This document shows positions 37,087 through 45,266 of a DNA stretch of 64,000 bases, piece by piece (the first letter of the stretch is position 1; each line of letters begins with the position of its first letter). Position numbers and translations under genes: made by a program. Source of the DNA: Myxococcus guangdongensis (GTDB lineage: Bacteria; Myxococcota; Myxococcia; Myxococcales; Myxococcaceae); the NCBI RefSeq assembly GCF_024198255.1, contig NZ_JAJVKW010000003.1, positions 62,001 through 126,000 on the forward strand, in the 5' to 3' direction. The notes beneath the pieces were generated by a model that worked only from the letters and a program-made list of their open reading frames with translations, did not search any database and was not told the DNA's origin.

Positions 37087-37590
37087 ATGTCCCAGAAGCT
37101 CCAGCGCATCACCCAGTGCCTCTGGTTCCAGAGCCACGAGCAGACGGAGGCCGCCGTCGCGCTCTACACGTCCGTCTTCCCCCACTCGCGTGTCATCACG
37201 CGGACGAAGTACACGGAGCAGAGCTCGGGGCCGAGCGGTCAACCGCCCGGCGCGGTGATGACCGTCCTCTTCGCGCTCGACGGCCAGGAACTGCTCGCGC
37301 TCAACGGCGGGCCGCACTTCAAGTTCAACGAGGCGATGTCGCTCATCGTCAACTGCGAGAGCCAGGCGGAGGTGGACCACTACTGGGCCCGGCTGTCCGA
37401 GGGCGGCGACGAGAAGGCCCAGCAGTGCGGCTGGCTGAAGGACCGCTTCGGCGTGTCGTGGCAGGTGGTGCCCACCGAGCTGACCCAGCTGCTGGCCAAC
37501 TCACCTCCCGAGAAGGGCGCCCGGGTGACGGCGGCCTTGTTCAAGATGAAGAAGCTGGACCTGGACGCCCTGCGTCGCGCCGCCGGCTGA
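37087..37590 (+). CDS. PhnB-like VOC-fold protein (glyoxalase superfamily)
   Basis: 167 residues from the ATG at 37087, which follows GGAAGGG; the frame is open upstream but without similarity. The protein opens with ITQCLWFQSHEQTEAAVALYTSVFP and has GGPHFKFNEAMSLIVNCESQAEVDHYW and GWLKDRFGVSWQVVPTEL, the hallmarks of the PhnB/3-demethylubiquinone methyltransferase-like VOC family. Despite that database name, these are not methyltransferases; most are small dimeric metal-binding or ligand-binding proteins of unknown substrate. It is a free-standing gene between the metzincin and a small lipoprotein. Confidence 0.9.
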   Translation: MSQKLQRITQCLWFQSHEQTEAAVALYTSVFPHSRVITRTKYTEQSSGPSGQPPGAVMTVLFALDGQELLALNGGPHFKFNEAMSLIVNCESQAEVDHYWARLSEGGDEKAQQCGWLKDRFGVSWQVVPTELTQLLANSPPEKGARVTAALFKMKKLDLDALRRAAG

Positions 37591-37744
37591 CCCGTTCGCC
37601 AGGGCCCGCGGTGTCTCCCGGCTTCGTGAGACACCGCGCACGAGAGTCCTGGATGACTCAGTTTCTCGACGATGTCTCGTTTTGCTGGTTGGTGTTAGGG
37701 TATCGCCACCGGGGCGGAAGACAGACCCGGTGGAGGATACACAC

Positions 37745-38023
37745 GTGCGGAGCAGGAACATCCTGGGTGCGTTGCTGATGGCGGCGGGCTTCATGGTGGG
37801 CTGTGGCGGAGCGGAGCCGCTCGAGGAGACGCAGGCGGAGCTCGACACGCGCGAGGACGCGCTGCCCTTCTGCGGAAACCAGTCCTACTGGATTGATTAC
37901 TACTCCGACGCCACGCTGACGAAGATGGTCGGCTACATGAGCTGTTCCTGCTACGAGACGGCGTGGATTGGCGGCCGGCGCACGGCGTTCGCCGTGACCG
38001 AGTTCTCCAACACCTGCGGCTGA
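37745..38023 (+). CDS. Small lipoprotein, possibly DUF6289-like
   Basis: 92 residues from a GTG at 37745 with GGAGG eight bases upstream. The lipoprotein signal ends in FMVGC (Cys20). The mature part is only about 70 residues and has four cysteines; its YYSDATLTKMVGYMSCSC core and closing Cys-Gly resemble the small DUF6289-type proteins frequent in myxobacteria. Function unknown; probably anchored to a membrane facing the periplasm or surface. It is convergent with another small Cys-containing secreted protein, separated by a strong hairpin. Confidence 0.75.
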   Translation: MRSRNILGALLMAAGFMVGCGGAEPLEETQAELDTREDALPFCGNQSYWIDYYSDATLTKMVGYMSCSCYETAWIGGRRTAFAVTEFSNTCG

Positions 38024-38045
38024 CCCGTCTGAGTGCTGGAGGTGT

Positions 38046-38077
38046 CCGCCCGGTGCTCATGACGGAGCGCCGGGCGG
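38046..38077. terminator. Bidirectional hairpin between two small secreted-protein genes
   Basis: CCGCCCGG (38046-38053) pairs with CCGGGCGG (38070-38077), and inside GCTC pairs with GAGC around a 6-nt loop, giving a 13-bp stem with one wobble. It lies 22 bp after one stop codon and 10 bp from the other. Confidence 0.75.
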
Positions 38078-38087
38078 TCCCCCTCGC

Positions 38088-38384
38088 TCACGGACAGATG
38101 TTGTAGCAACTGCCCGCGTTGCGGGCCCTGCACTCGAGGGTGCTGGAGCAGGACGAGCAATCCCACGAGCAGTAGCCGAGCGCCCCCGAGGGCTCCTGGA
38201 CGAACAGGGACGGCTCGACGTCCTGGGCGCCCGACATGAGCCGCTGCTGACGCGCGGCCTCACACGCGGCCGAGTCCGGCGCGCGCTCGGCCCCAGGCCC
38301 CTCCTCCTGCGAGAGGGTGGTGACGACCATTCCCACGGCGACGGTCAACGCCAACACGAACCCCGAGGCGGGCTTCAGCATCAT
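38088..38384 (-). CDS. Small secreted or membrane-anchored Cys-rich protein
   Basis: 98 residues from the ATG at 38384, which has AAGGAG six bases upstream; a second ATG follows at once. Residues of about 6-24 are hydrophobic (FVLALTVAVGMVVTTL), a signal peptide or anchor. The last 30 residues hold six cysteines (GYCSWDCSSCSSTLEC and SCYNIC), suggesting a compact disulfide-bonded domain. No family recognised. Similar short Cys-tailed proteins occur in clusters in myxobacterial genomes; this one faces another small lipoprotein across a terminator. Confidence 0.7.
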   Translation of the reverse strand: MMLKPASGFVLALTVAVGMVVTTLSQEEGPGAERAPDSAACEAARQQRLMSGAQDVEPSLFVQEPSGALGYCSWDCSSCSSTLECRARNAGSCYNICP

Positions 38385-38511
38385 GCGCGGCTCCTTGGTG
38401 GAGGGACTCGGCACATGATGCCGACGTCTCCCGCGTTGCCCGCATGCGTCACCGCGCAGGCCTGTGTTGTGCTGAACAGCGCTCGATGGACGCGGCCGTT
38501 CCGCCCCGTGC

Positions 38512-41490
38512 TCACGGCGCGCTCTTCGCTCCGCGCTTCGAGGCCTGGCGCTGCTGGATGCTCCGGCGCAGCTTGGCGATGAGCACCTCGGGGCTGGCGG
38601 AGCGCACGATGACGTCGTCGGCCCCGGCCTCCAGGCCCGCGGTGAAGACGACGGGGTCGTCCTTGTCGACGATGAGGAAGATGGGCAGGTCCTCGGTGGC
38701 GGGCGCCTTGCGCAGCGTCTGGAGCAACGCGTGGAGGTCTCCGTCCGGCAGCGGGTCCGCGAGCACCGCCGCGTGCGCTCCGGCGGCCAGCGCCTTCTCC
38801 ACCTCCGCCCGGGTCCGCGCGCGCACCGTGGCCATGCCCTCCGCCATCAGGCGAATCTGGAGCGTCAGCGCGTTGGTGCCGTCCGTCTCCGCCACCACGA
38901 CGCGGAACGCCGCCTTGTCCGTCTGCGCGTTCGACTCCAGCTCCGCGGTGAGCGCCTCCAGCGCGGGCGCGGGGAGCCGCGGGTCCTGACGCAGCGCCTG
39001 GAGCGCCTGGGCCGCGCGCGCCGGGGGCGCCTGGGGGTTCTGGACCTCCTGGATGAAGCGCGCCGCGCACAGCAGGGCCCCGGCGGTGCGGCTCGCGGGA
39101 GGCGTGCGGTCCTCGCCCTCCGGCAACACGGAGACGAGCAGCTCGTTCACCTCCGGCATCCCGCTGCCCACGAGCGCCAGCACCCGGGCGCGCGAGGGCA
39201 GCGCGAAGCGACGTGGCTCCTCCAGCCGCGCGGCCAGGGACAGGGCGCTGGCCGCCGTGGTGACCAGGACCTCCTCCACGCGCCCCGCGCCCATCCGCGC
39301 CGCCAGCCGCCGCGCCAGCTTCGTCAGGGCGGGCGCCAGCGTCGCGCTGCCGCCCAGCATCGACAGCACCCCGTCGAGCAGTCGCGCCTGGACCTCGCCC
39401 AGCTTCGCCAGCGGGCCGCCCTCGCCCGTCAGCGCCGCGCTGTATGAGGGCAACAGGCGCACCTCGACCTTGGGGTGCGCGGCGCGCAGCTTCTGCGCCA
39501 GCGCTCCCGGCTCCGCCACGGTGTCCTCGAGCACCAGCACCAGGTCATAGCCCCCGAGCGCCAGCGCGCGAGGCGCGTCCGCCGCGGGGCTGGTGGCCGC
39601 CGCGAGTCCCTGGGACAGGAGCAGCTTCACCGCGGCCTCGCGCGGCTCGGAGGGCTCGGCCACCACCAGCACCATGCGCGCGCGCACGTCGCTCTTCACG
39701 GGCGTGGCGCGGCTGACGGGCTCGGCGGGCGCGGGCGTGGGCACGGGGCCCTCCAGCGTCTGCCCGTCGAGCACGCGGCGTCCGGTGAACTGCTCCGCGA
39801 ACTGGAGCACCCGGGTGTCGCGCTCCTTCGCCTCGGCGGGCTCCTCCAGGGCGATGGGCGAGCGGTCCCGCACCTTGGGGACCTCGTTGTCATAGAAGCG
39901 GAGGATGGCCTTGCGGATGGCCTGCTCGGAGGCGAACAGCCCCTGCACGGCCACCACGCCCGCCTTGAACTTCAGGTTGTTGGTGACCTCCACGTCGCGC
40001 GGGTCCAGCACCGCGCAGGTGAGCTCGCGGCCCTTGAGTGAGACGGGCAGGGCGCACAGCCGGTCGCACAGCTCGCGCGGCACCAGGCGCAACAGCTCCT
40101 CCGGCACCGGCATCGTCATCAGCTGCTGCTCGGTGATGTGCGGCAGCCCGAACTGCTCGGACAGCGCGAGCACGAGGTTGTCGGGCTCCAGCCAGCGCTC
40201 GTGGAGGAGCACCTGGCCCAGCCTGCCGCCGCGCTTCTTCTGGATGGTGAGCGCCTCGTTCAGGATGTGCGGCGTCACCATGCCGCGCGTCAGCAGGATG
40301 GCGCCCAGCTGTTGCCGTGCCCGGACGACGCGGGTGCCGAGCATCGGGGGCGAGCCCATGCGCGTGGCCGGCTCGGCGCCCTGCGCGGGCTGGCGGACCA
40401 CGGACGTGGCCTGCGGGCCCGAGGGCGGCGGCGTCACCGGACGCAGCGTGGGCGGCGTGAGCGCGGCGGGCGCGGGACGGCGTGCCTCCCGGGGCGGAGG
40501 AGGCGGCGTCCTCACGCGGGCGAGGTCCTCGTCCACCAGGCGAATCTCCTCGCCCGGCGCGCCGGCCAGGTCCGCGAGCGGCGAGCGCCACTCCGGGAGC
40601 GCGCGGGCGAAGAGGCTGGCGATGTCGGCGGCGCCCACGCGCAGCCGATGGTCGAAGAGGAAGCTCTGGATGCCCTCGGAGAACTCGCGGGCGGCGGGGC
40701 AGCGCGCGTCCGGGTTGGCGGCCAGCGCGCGCAGGAGCAGGTCCCACAGCGGCGCGGGCACGCCCGGCAGCGGCTCCAGGGCGCGCTCGTCGAAGCTGCC
40801 CAGCGCGTGGATGATTTGCGGCGTGCTGCCCTCGAAGAGCCGCTTGCCCGCGAGCATCTCGTAGAGCATGAGCCCCAGCAGGAAGATGTCGCTGCGCTGG
40901 TTCACGGGGCGGCCGTGCACCTGCTCGGGGGAGAGGTAGTTGATCTTCCCCTTGAGGATGCCGGCCTGCGTCTCCTGGCGCTCCTCGTCGGCCACCTTGG
41001 CGATGCCGAAGTCGGCCAGCTTCACGCCGCCGTTGCTGGCCACCATGACGTTGGCGGGGTTGATGTCGCGGTGGATGATGTCGAGCGGAACGCCGGACGG
41101 GTCCGTGCGGCCATGGGCATACGCCAGGCCATCCGCCACCTGCTGGGCGATGAAGCATATCTCCCGCAGGCCCAGGGGCACCTGTCGCTTGCGCGCCGCC
41201 TTGAGCAGCGCGCTCAGGTTCTCCCCGTCCACGAACTCCATCACCATGTAGTACTGGCCCGCGCTCGTGCCCAGGTCCAGCACCTGCAAGACATTGCCGT
41301 GCTGCAGCGTGACGGAGAGCTTGGCCTCGCGCAGGAACAGCTCCACGAAGGAGGTGTCCTGCACGAACGAGGGCAGGATGCGCTTCACGGCGACAGGCTT
41401 CTCGAAGCCCTCCGCGCCCACCACCTTGCCGAGATAGACCTCGGCCATGCCTCCCGCGGCGAGCTTCTTGACGATCCGGTAGGTCCCCAC
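38512..41490 (-). CDS. Hanks-type Ser/Thr kinase fused to MshEN-like and two receiver-like domains
   Basis: 992 residues from a GTG at 41490, chosen because GGAG lies just upstream and the kinase fold starts at once; the frame is open upstream without similarity. Kinase domain (1-285): glycine loop AAGGMAEVYLG, Lys36 in VAVK, catalytic HRDINPANV (Asp142, Asn147) and DFG at 160-162. A proline-rich linker (325-385) is followed by a MshEN/GspE_N-like domain (about 391-500) made of two 24-residue motifs at 394-417 and 423-446 with a 5-residue spacer, the arrangement of MshE-type cyclic-di-GMP binders; the first has Gln for Arg and the second Arg for Gly. Two receiver-like domains end the protein (about 600-700 and 850-985). 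No membrane segment. Unusual architecture; inputs inferred. Confidence 0.9.
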   Translation of the reverse strand: MGTYRIVKKLAAGGMAEVYLGKVVGAEGFEKPVAVKRILPSFVQDTSFVELFLREAKLSVTLQHGNVLQVLDLGTSAGQYYMVMEFVDGENLSALLKAARKRQVPLGLREICFIAQQVADGLAYAHGRTDPSGVPLDIIHRDINPANVMVASNGGVKLADFGIAKVADEERQETQAGILKGKINYLSPEQVHGRPVNQRSDIFLLGLMLYEMLAGKRLFEGSTPQIIHALGSFDERALEPLPGVPAPLWDLLLRALAANPDARCPAAREFSEGIQSFLFDHRLRVGAADIASLFARALPEWRSPLADLAGAPGEEIRLVDEDLARVRTPPPPPREARRPAPAALTPPTLRPVTPPPSGPQATSVVRQPAQGAEPATRMGSPPMLGTRVVRARQQLGAILLTRGMVTPHILNEALTIQKKRGGRLGQVLLHERWLEPDNLVLALSEQFGLPHITEQQLMTMPVPEELLRLVPRELCDRLCALPVSLKGRELTCAVLDPRDVEVTNNLKFKAGVVAVQGLFASEQAIRKAILRFYDNEVPKVRDRSPIALEEPAEAKERDTRVLQFAEQFTGRRVLDGQTLEGPVPTPAPAEPVSRATPVKSDVRARMVLVVAEPSEPREAAVKLLLSQGLAAATSPAADAPRALALGGYDLVLVLEDTVAEPGALAQKLRAAHPKVEVRLLPSYSAALTGEGGPLAKLGEVQARLLDGVLSMLGGSATLAPALTKLARRLAARMGAGRVEEVLVTTAASALSLAARLEEPRRFALPSRARVLALVGSGMPEVNELLVSVLPEGEDRTPPASRTAGALLCAARFIQEVQNPQAPPARAAQALQALRQDPRLPAPALEALTAELESNAQTDKAAFRVVVAETDGTNALTLQIRLMAEGMATVRARTRAEVEKALAAGAHAAVLADPLPDGDLHALLQTLRKAPATEDLPIFLIVDKDDPVVFTAGLEAGADDVIVRSASPEVLIAKLRRSIQQRQASKRGAKSAP

Positions 41491-41615
41491 GCTGTCTCCG
41501 GAAGTTGCAATGGCAGTGCAAGTGTTCCGAAGAGAGGAAAGGCCATATTCCGGCAGGCGTATGGGGGCCCCCGCCGAAAAGCTGTCGGACTGTCCGCTGG
41601 TCGACCTTTGGGGGT

Positions 41616-42461
41616 CTAGGGGTGTCTGGTATTGGAAGACGCGGTCGGTTGACGGATGCCGACGGTGAGGTAGGCATTGAAAGCGACAACCTGTGCTCCA
41701 GGACCCAGGTCCTCGGTGACCTTGTGGATCACCGCACTCTCGATGTCTGGCCATTTGTCGGCCAGGGCGCGGCGGGCGAGGGCGATGGGGGCGGCGGCGC
41801 GCATCATGGAGTCCACCATGGCGGCGGTGGATGGGTAGTGGGCGGGGACGGCGACCTTGTGGACCTGGACGTCGTCGAAGCCGGCGGCGCCCATCTCCTG
41901 CTGGCAGGTGTCCGGGTCGGACAGGGGCATGACGCCGCCGCGGGGGGCGCCCTGGCCGGGGAGCTGTTCGGCGAAGCGCTGGTAGACCAGGTTCATGGCG
42001 GGGGAGTGCTCCATGGGTTGCCAGCTGGAGACGACGGCGCGGCCGCCGGGGCGCAGCACGCGATACAGCTCGCGGAAGCCTCGGGGGCGGTCGGGGAAGA
42101 ACATGAGGCCGAAGAGGGAGAAGGCGGCGTCGAAGGTCTGTTCGGACAGCTCCAGGGCCATGCCGTCGCCGACCTGGGCGTCGATGTCGAGGTTGGCGGC
42201 GGTGGCGCGCTCACGCAGGGCGGCGAGCATCTTGGGGGCGAAGTCGATGGCGGTGACGCGCAGGCCCTGACGGGCGGCGAGCAGGGAGAGGGTGCCGGGT
42301 CCGGCGGCGACGTCCAGGACGTGGGCGCCGGGGGTGGCGGCCACGCGGGTCAGCGCGTCCTTCGCGAAGTGCTCGAACACGGGGAGCAGCTCGCGCACGT
42401 AGTCGGGGGCGACGAGGTTCCAGGGTTCGGGCACGGCGAGCGGCGAAGCGGTCGACGACAT
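41616..42461 (-). CDS. Class I SAM-dependent methyltransferase
   Basis: 281 residues from the ATG at 42461, with GGAGG nine bases upstream; the open frame extends 13 codons further without similarity. Motif I is VLDVAAGPGTLS, followed by the acidic end of strand 2 (VTAIDFAPKML) and the post-motif FDAAFSLFGLMFF. It belongs to the Methyltransf_11/UbiE-like small-molecule methyltransferases. The substrate is not evident. It lies 125 bp upstream of the Ser/Thr kinase gene on the same strand, with no terminator-like hairpin between, so co-transcription is possible. Confidence 0.88.
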   Translation of the reverse strand: MSSTASPLAVPEPWNLVAPDYVRELLPVFEHFAKDALTRVAATPGAHVLDVAAGPGTLSLLAARQGLRVTAIDFAPKMLAALRERATAANLDIDAQVGDGMALELSEQTFDAAFSLFGLMFFPDRPRGFRELYRVLRPGGRAVVSSWQPMEHSPAMNLVYQRFAEQLPGQGAPRGGVMPLSDPDTCQQEMGAAGFDDVQVHKVAVPAHYPSTAAMVDSMMRAAAPIALARRALADKWPDIESAVIHKVTEDLGPGAQVVAFNAYLTVGIRQPTASSNTRHP

Positions 42462-42690
42462 GGTGCGGGCCTCCAGGAAGGGGCGCGGATTCCACCCCAA
42501 ACGGAGCGCGAGCGGGAGACGAAATGCGCCCGGTCACCGCGTGGGCGGAAGCAGTGACTCGAGCCACCCCAGGCCCCAGCAGGAATGTCACTGGAGGCCA
42601 TGCGACTGCGATGGGGTGGCTGTTGCTCGCGCGCTCTTCTGGGGCCTGGCGTGGTGGGCCGTGGTGTCCCTGGGCGCGCGGCTGCTGCGG

Positions 42691-42715
42691 CCCAGGGCGA
42701 GCATTGCTGCCTGGG
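42691..42715 (-). terminator. Hairpin after the peptidase-like hydrolase gene
   Basis: CCCAGG (42691-42696) pairs with CCTGGG (42710-42715), and AGC with GCT inside, around an ATT loop. It lies 10 bp past the hydrolase stop. Likely terminator, no T-run. Confidence 0.5.
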
Positions 42716-42724
42716 ACGTCGCGC

Positions 42725-44209
42725 TCAGGGCGTCGCCGGAGCGGCGCTCTGGCCGAAGTCCGCGCCGCGCAGCTTCGTCACGCAGTCCAGGGGCAGGGGG
42801 GCGTCGGGCGCGCGCAGGAAGGCGAGCGTGACTTCTCCGCCGCAGCGATTGAAGGACGCGCCGTGGCTCTGTCCCCGCATCTCGACATAGCGCGCGTGCG
42901 GCATCGACTCGAGCAGCTGGCGCCCCCAGTCCGGAGGCGTGTCCGGGTCGAACTCGCCGGCGAACACCAGCGTGGGGACGTCGCTCTTCACCGGCGTGTT
43001 CTCCTCGGCGGCAGCGCGCGCCACGTTCCAGACGCGGCAGGTCTCCAGCGAAGCGGTGCCCTGGTCCATCCCCCCGAGCCCCAACGCGGGCGACCGCTGC
43101 GCGGCGATGCGCTGGGCGTCCTCGAACGGAAGCTCCTCCGCGCACCAGACCGACAGCCGCAACCCCCACGTCATCGTCGAGGGCCCCAGGTTGTCCTCCA
43201 CCAGCGGCGTCAGCTCCGAGTAATCCCCCGCCGCCGCCCGCGAGATGATGCGAGGCACCAGCGCGATGCGCCCCGGGTCGTGCAGCGCCGCGTCGATGGC
43301 CCGGACGACCTCCGCGCCCCGGACCTCCACCGGCTTGCCCTCCGTCTTCGCCGGGTTCAGCACCAGGGGCAGAGGCTTCCGGTCCGCCGCCGCGACGAGC
43401 TGGGCGAAGCGCTTGCGCAGCTCCGGGTGCGCGGCGCCACACTCCCGGTCGAGGGCGCAGCCGTCGAACACCAAGTCGAGCACGCGCTGGAAGTTCGCGG
43501 CGGAGACCTCGTCGAAGTTCACCTCGGGAGGCAGCACCGAATCGAGGATGAGCGAGCGCACCGTCCCGGGATGGCGGCGTGCCACCGTGAGCATCAGCCG
43601 CGTGCCGTAGGAGAGGCCCTGCAGGTTCATCGTCTTGTAGCCGAACACCTGTCGGAGCGCGTCGATGTCATCCGCGGTGGCGGCCGTGGTGTAGCCATCC
43701 AGGTCCACGCCCTCGGAGACCCACTTCGCGCGGCAGCGCCCGGCCTCCTTCGTCAGCGCCTCCTGTGCCTTCTGTCCGCGCAGCCGGCCCGCGGCAATCT
43801 CGCCCTTGAGTGTGTTGATGCCCGGGCACTCGAGCGCGGGCTGCGCCATCTTCCCGCCACGAGCCTCGAGGACCAGGAAGTCGCGCTCGTCGAGCAGCGG
43901 GTTGCGCTTGCCGGAGCGCATCCCGGCGGTGGCGCTGACGCCCGGTCCACCGGGCATGAAGAGCATGGGGTCCGGGGCCGGCTTCTGGGCGCGGCTTCGC
44001 AGGCGCATCGCCGGGAGCTTGATGAGGCGGCTGTCCGCCTTCTGTCGATTCTCCGGGACGACGAGCAGGCCGCAGTCGATGGCCTCGTCGGACGCGACGG
44101 TGGAGGGGCAGGGCGTCGGCTCGAAGCGGGGGACCGCTTCCGTGGGGGAGGCGTACGCGGAGAATCCGAGGAACAGCCCCGTCACGAGGCCGAAGAAGCG
44201 CGAGGACAT
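42725..44209 (-). CDS. Secreted alpha/beta hydrolase, tripeptidyl/prolyl aminopeptidase-like (S33)
   Basis: 494 residues from the ATG at 44209. An N-terminal signal peptide of about 20 residues ends at AYA-S. The fold begins with a FMPGGPGVSATAG oxyanion-hole loop; the nucleophile is Ser200 in GLSYGTRL; the acid is the first Asp in GEFDPDTPPDWG; and the base is His in GQSHG near 465. The C-terminal TAP-like region with paired cysteines follows. Such enzymes release N-terminal di- or tripeptides or hydrolyse esters outside the cell. The LysR regulator gene is divergent 65 bp away and may control it. The ribosome site is weak. Confidence 0.88.
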   Translation of the reverse strand: MSSRFFGLVTGLFLGFSAYASPTEAVPRFEPTPCPSTVASDEAIDCGLLVVPENRQKADSRLIKLPAMRLRSRAQKPAPDPMLFMPGGPGVSATAGMRSGKRNPLLDERDFLVLEARGGKMAQPALECPGINTLKGEIAAGRLRGQKAQEALTKEAGRCRAKWVSEGVDLDGYTTAATADDIDALRQVFGYKTMNLQGLSYGTRLMLTVARRHPGTVRSLILDSVLPPEVNFDEVSAANFQRVLDLVFDGCALDRECGAAHPELRKRFAQLVAAADRKPLPLVLNPAKTEGKPVEVRGAEVVRAIDAALHDPGRIALVPRIISRAAAGDYSELTPLVEDNLGPSTMTWGLRLSVWCAEELPFEDAQRIAAQRSPALGLGGMDQGTASLETCRVWNVARAAAEENTPVKSDVPTLVFAGEFDPDTPPDWGRQLLESMPHARYVEMRGQSHGASFNRCGGEVTLAFLRAPDAPLPLDCVTKLRGADFGQSAAPATP

Positions 44210-44255
44210 GGGGAACTCTAGACCCGGTGCTCGAAGCGGCGTCCAATACGGAAAA

Positions 44256-44268
44256 ATCACCCTGTGAT
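44256..44268. promoter_or_regulatory. Palindrome between hydrolase and LysR genes, candidate LysR box
   Basis: ATCAC-CCT-GTGAT is a perfect inverted repeat in the 65 bp between divergent starts, 7 bp ahead of the regulator start I prefer. LysR regulators commonly bind such dyads in the shared promoter. Its position also argues against starting the regulator at the upstream GTG at 44227. Confidence 0.45.
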
Positions 44269-44274
44269 AACGAA

Positions 44275-45183
44275 GTGAAATCACCTCCCCTCGACACCCG
44301 TCGCCTCAGTTGTTTCATCGCCGTCGCGGAGACGCTGCACTTCCGCAAGGCCGCCGAGCGCCTCCACCTCGCGCAGCCGGCGCTCAGTCAGCAGATTCGC
44401 CGGCTGGAGGAGGAACTCGGCTGTCAGCTGCTGCGCCGGGACCGGCGGCGCGTGGAGCTGACCCCCGCGGGACAGGCCTTGCTGGAGGCGGGGCGGCGCG
44501 CGCTCGTGCACCTCTCCCACGCGACGGAGGCGGCGCAGCGCACGGCGGCGGGGCAGCAGACGCTCTTGCGCGTCGGCTTCCTGAGCCCGGCGTCGTTCTC
44601 GCTCGTGCCCGAGGTGCTTCGTCGCTTGCGCGCCGAGCACCCCGAGGTCCACCTGATGCTGCGCGAGGCGGACAGCACGACGTTGCTGGAGGAGGTGCGG
44701 TTGGGAGGGCTCGACGTGGCTTTCGTGCGAGGGCCCGTCACGGCGTCGGGGGTGCGCATCGACACGCTCCGCCGCGAGCCGCTGGTCGTCGTGTTGCCCT
44801 CGGGGCATCGGCTGGCGCGCAAGGCGCGGGTGCCGTTGGAGCAGCTCGCCGATGAACCGTTCATCGGCTTTCCGCGTGACACGGCGCCCTCGCTGCATGA
44901 CGCGGTGACGGGGATGTGCCTGGAGGCGGGCTTCACGCCGACCTTCGTGACGGAAGCGGGGGAGTGGTTCACCATCGTCAGTCTGGTCGCCGCGGGGCTC
45001 GGCTGCGCCCTGTTACCGGAGTCCGTGCGAACCTTCACGCGCGAGGGCTCTGTCTATCGCGCCATCGCTGGACACGCGCGTCACGTGGAGCTCGCCATCG
45101 CGAGAGGCCCCACGCCACCGGGCCCCTCCCTGCGCGCCTGTCTGCGAATCGTCTCCACGTTGACGTCCGTGGACCTGCGCTGA
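44275..45183 (+). CDS. LysR-family transcriptional regulator
   Basis: 302 residues from a GTG at 44275; a GTG at 44227 would put the intergenic palindrome inside the gene, so I prefer the shorter form. The N-terminal winged helix is classic: LSCFIAVAETLHFRKAAERL, then AQPALSQQIRRLEEELGCQL. The effector domain spans about 90-300 (LRVGFLSPASFSLVPEVLRR). It is divergent from the secreted hydrolase and most likely regulates that gene and itself in response to a small effector, as is usual in the family. The inferred target is not proven. Confidence 0.93.
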   Translation: MKSPPLDTRRLSCFIAVAETLHFRKAAERLHLAQPALSQQIRRLEEELGCQLLRRDRRRVELTPAGQALLEAGRRALVHLSHATEAAQRTAAGQQTLLRVGFLSPASFSLVPEVLRRLRAEHPEVHLMLREADSTTLLEEVRLGGLDVAFVRGPVTASGVRIDTLRREPLVVVLPSGHRLARKARVPLEQLADEPFIGFPRDTAPSLHDAVTGMCLEAGFTPTFVTEAGEWFTIVSLVAAGLGCALLPESVRTFTREGSVYRAIAGHARHVELAIARGPTPPGPSLRACLRIVSTLTSVDLR

Positions 45184-45266
45184 GTCGCGCTGCCCGGGAC
45201 GCTCGACTTGGGCCCCACGCGTGCTTGGCATTACGGTGCGTGAGCAAGGATGTCCGCGAGGGTTGA

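Noticed and set aside
45190-45266. Sigma-54-like element TGGCA-N6-TGC before the toxin gene
   Set aside because: The spacing between the GG and GC elements is one base short of the consensus, so it would not be recognised.
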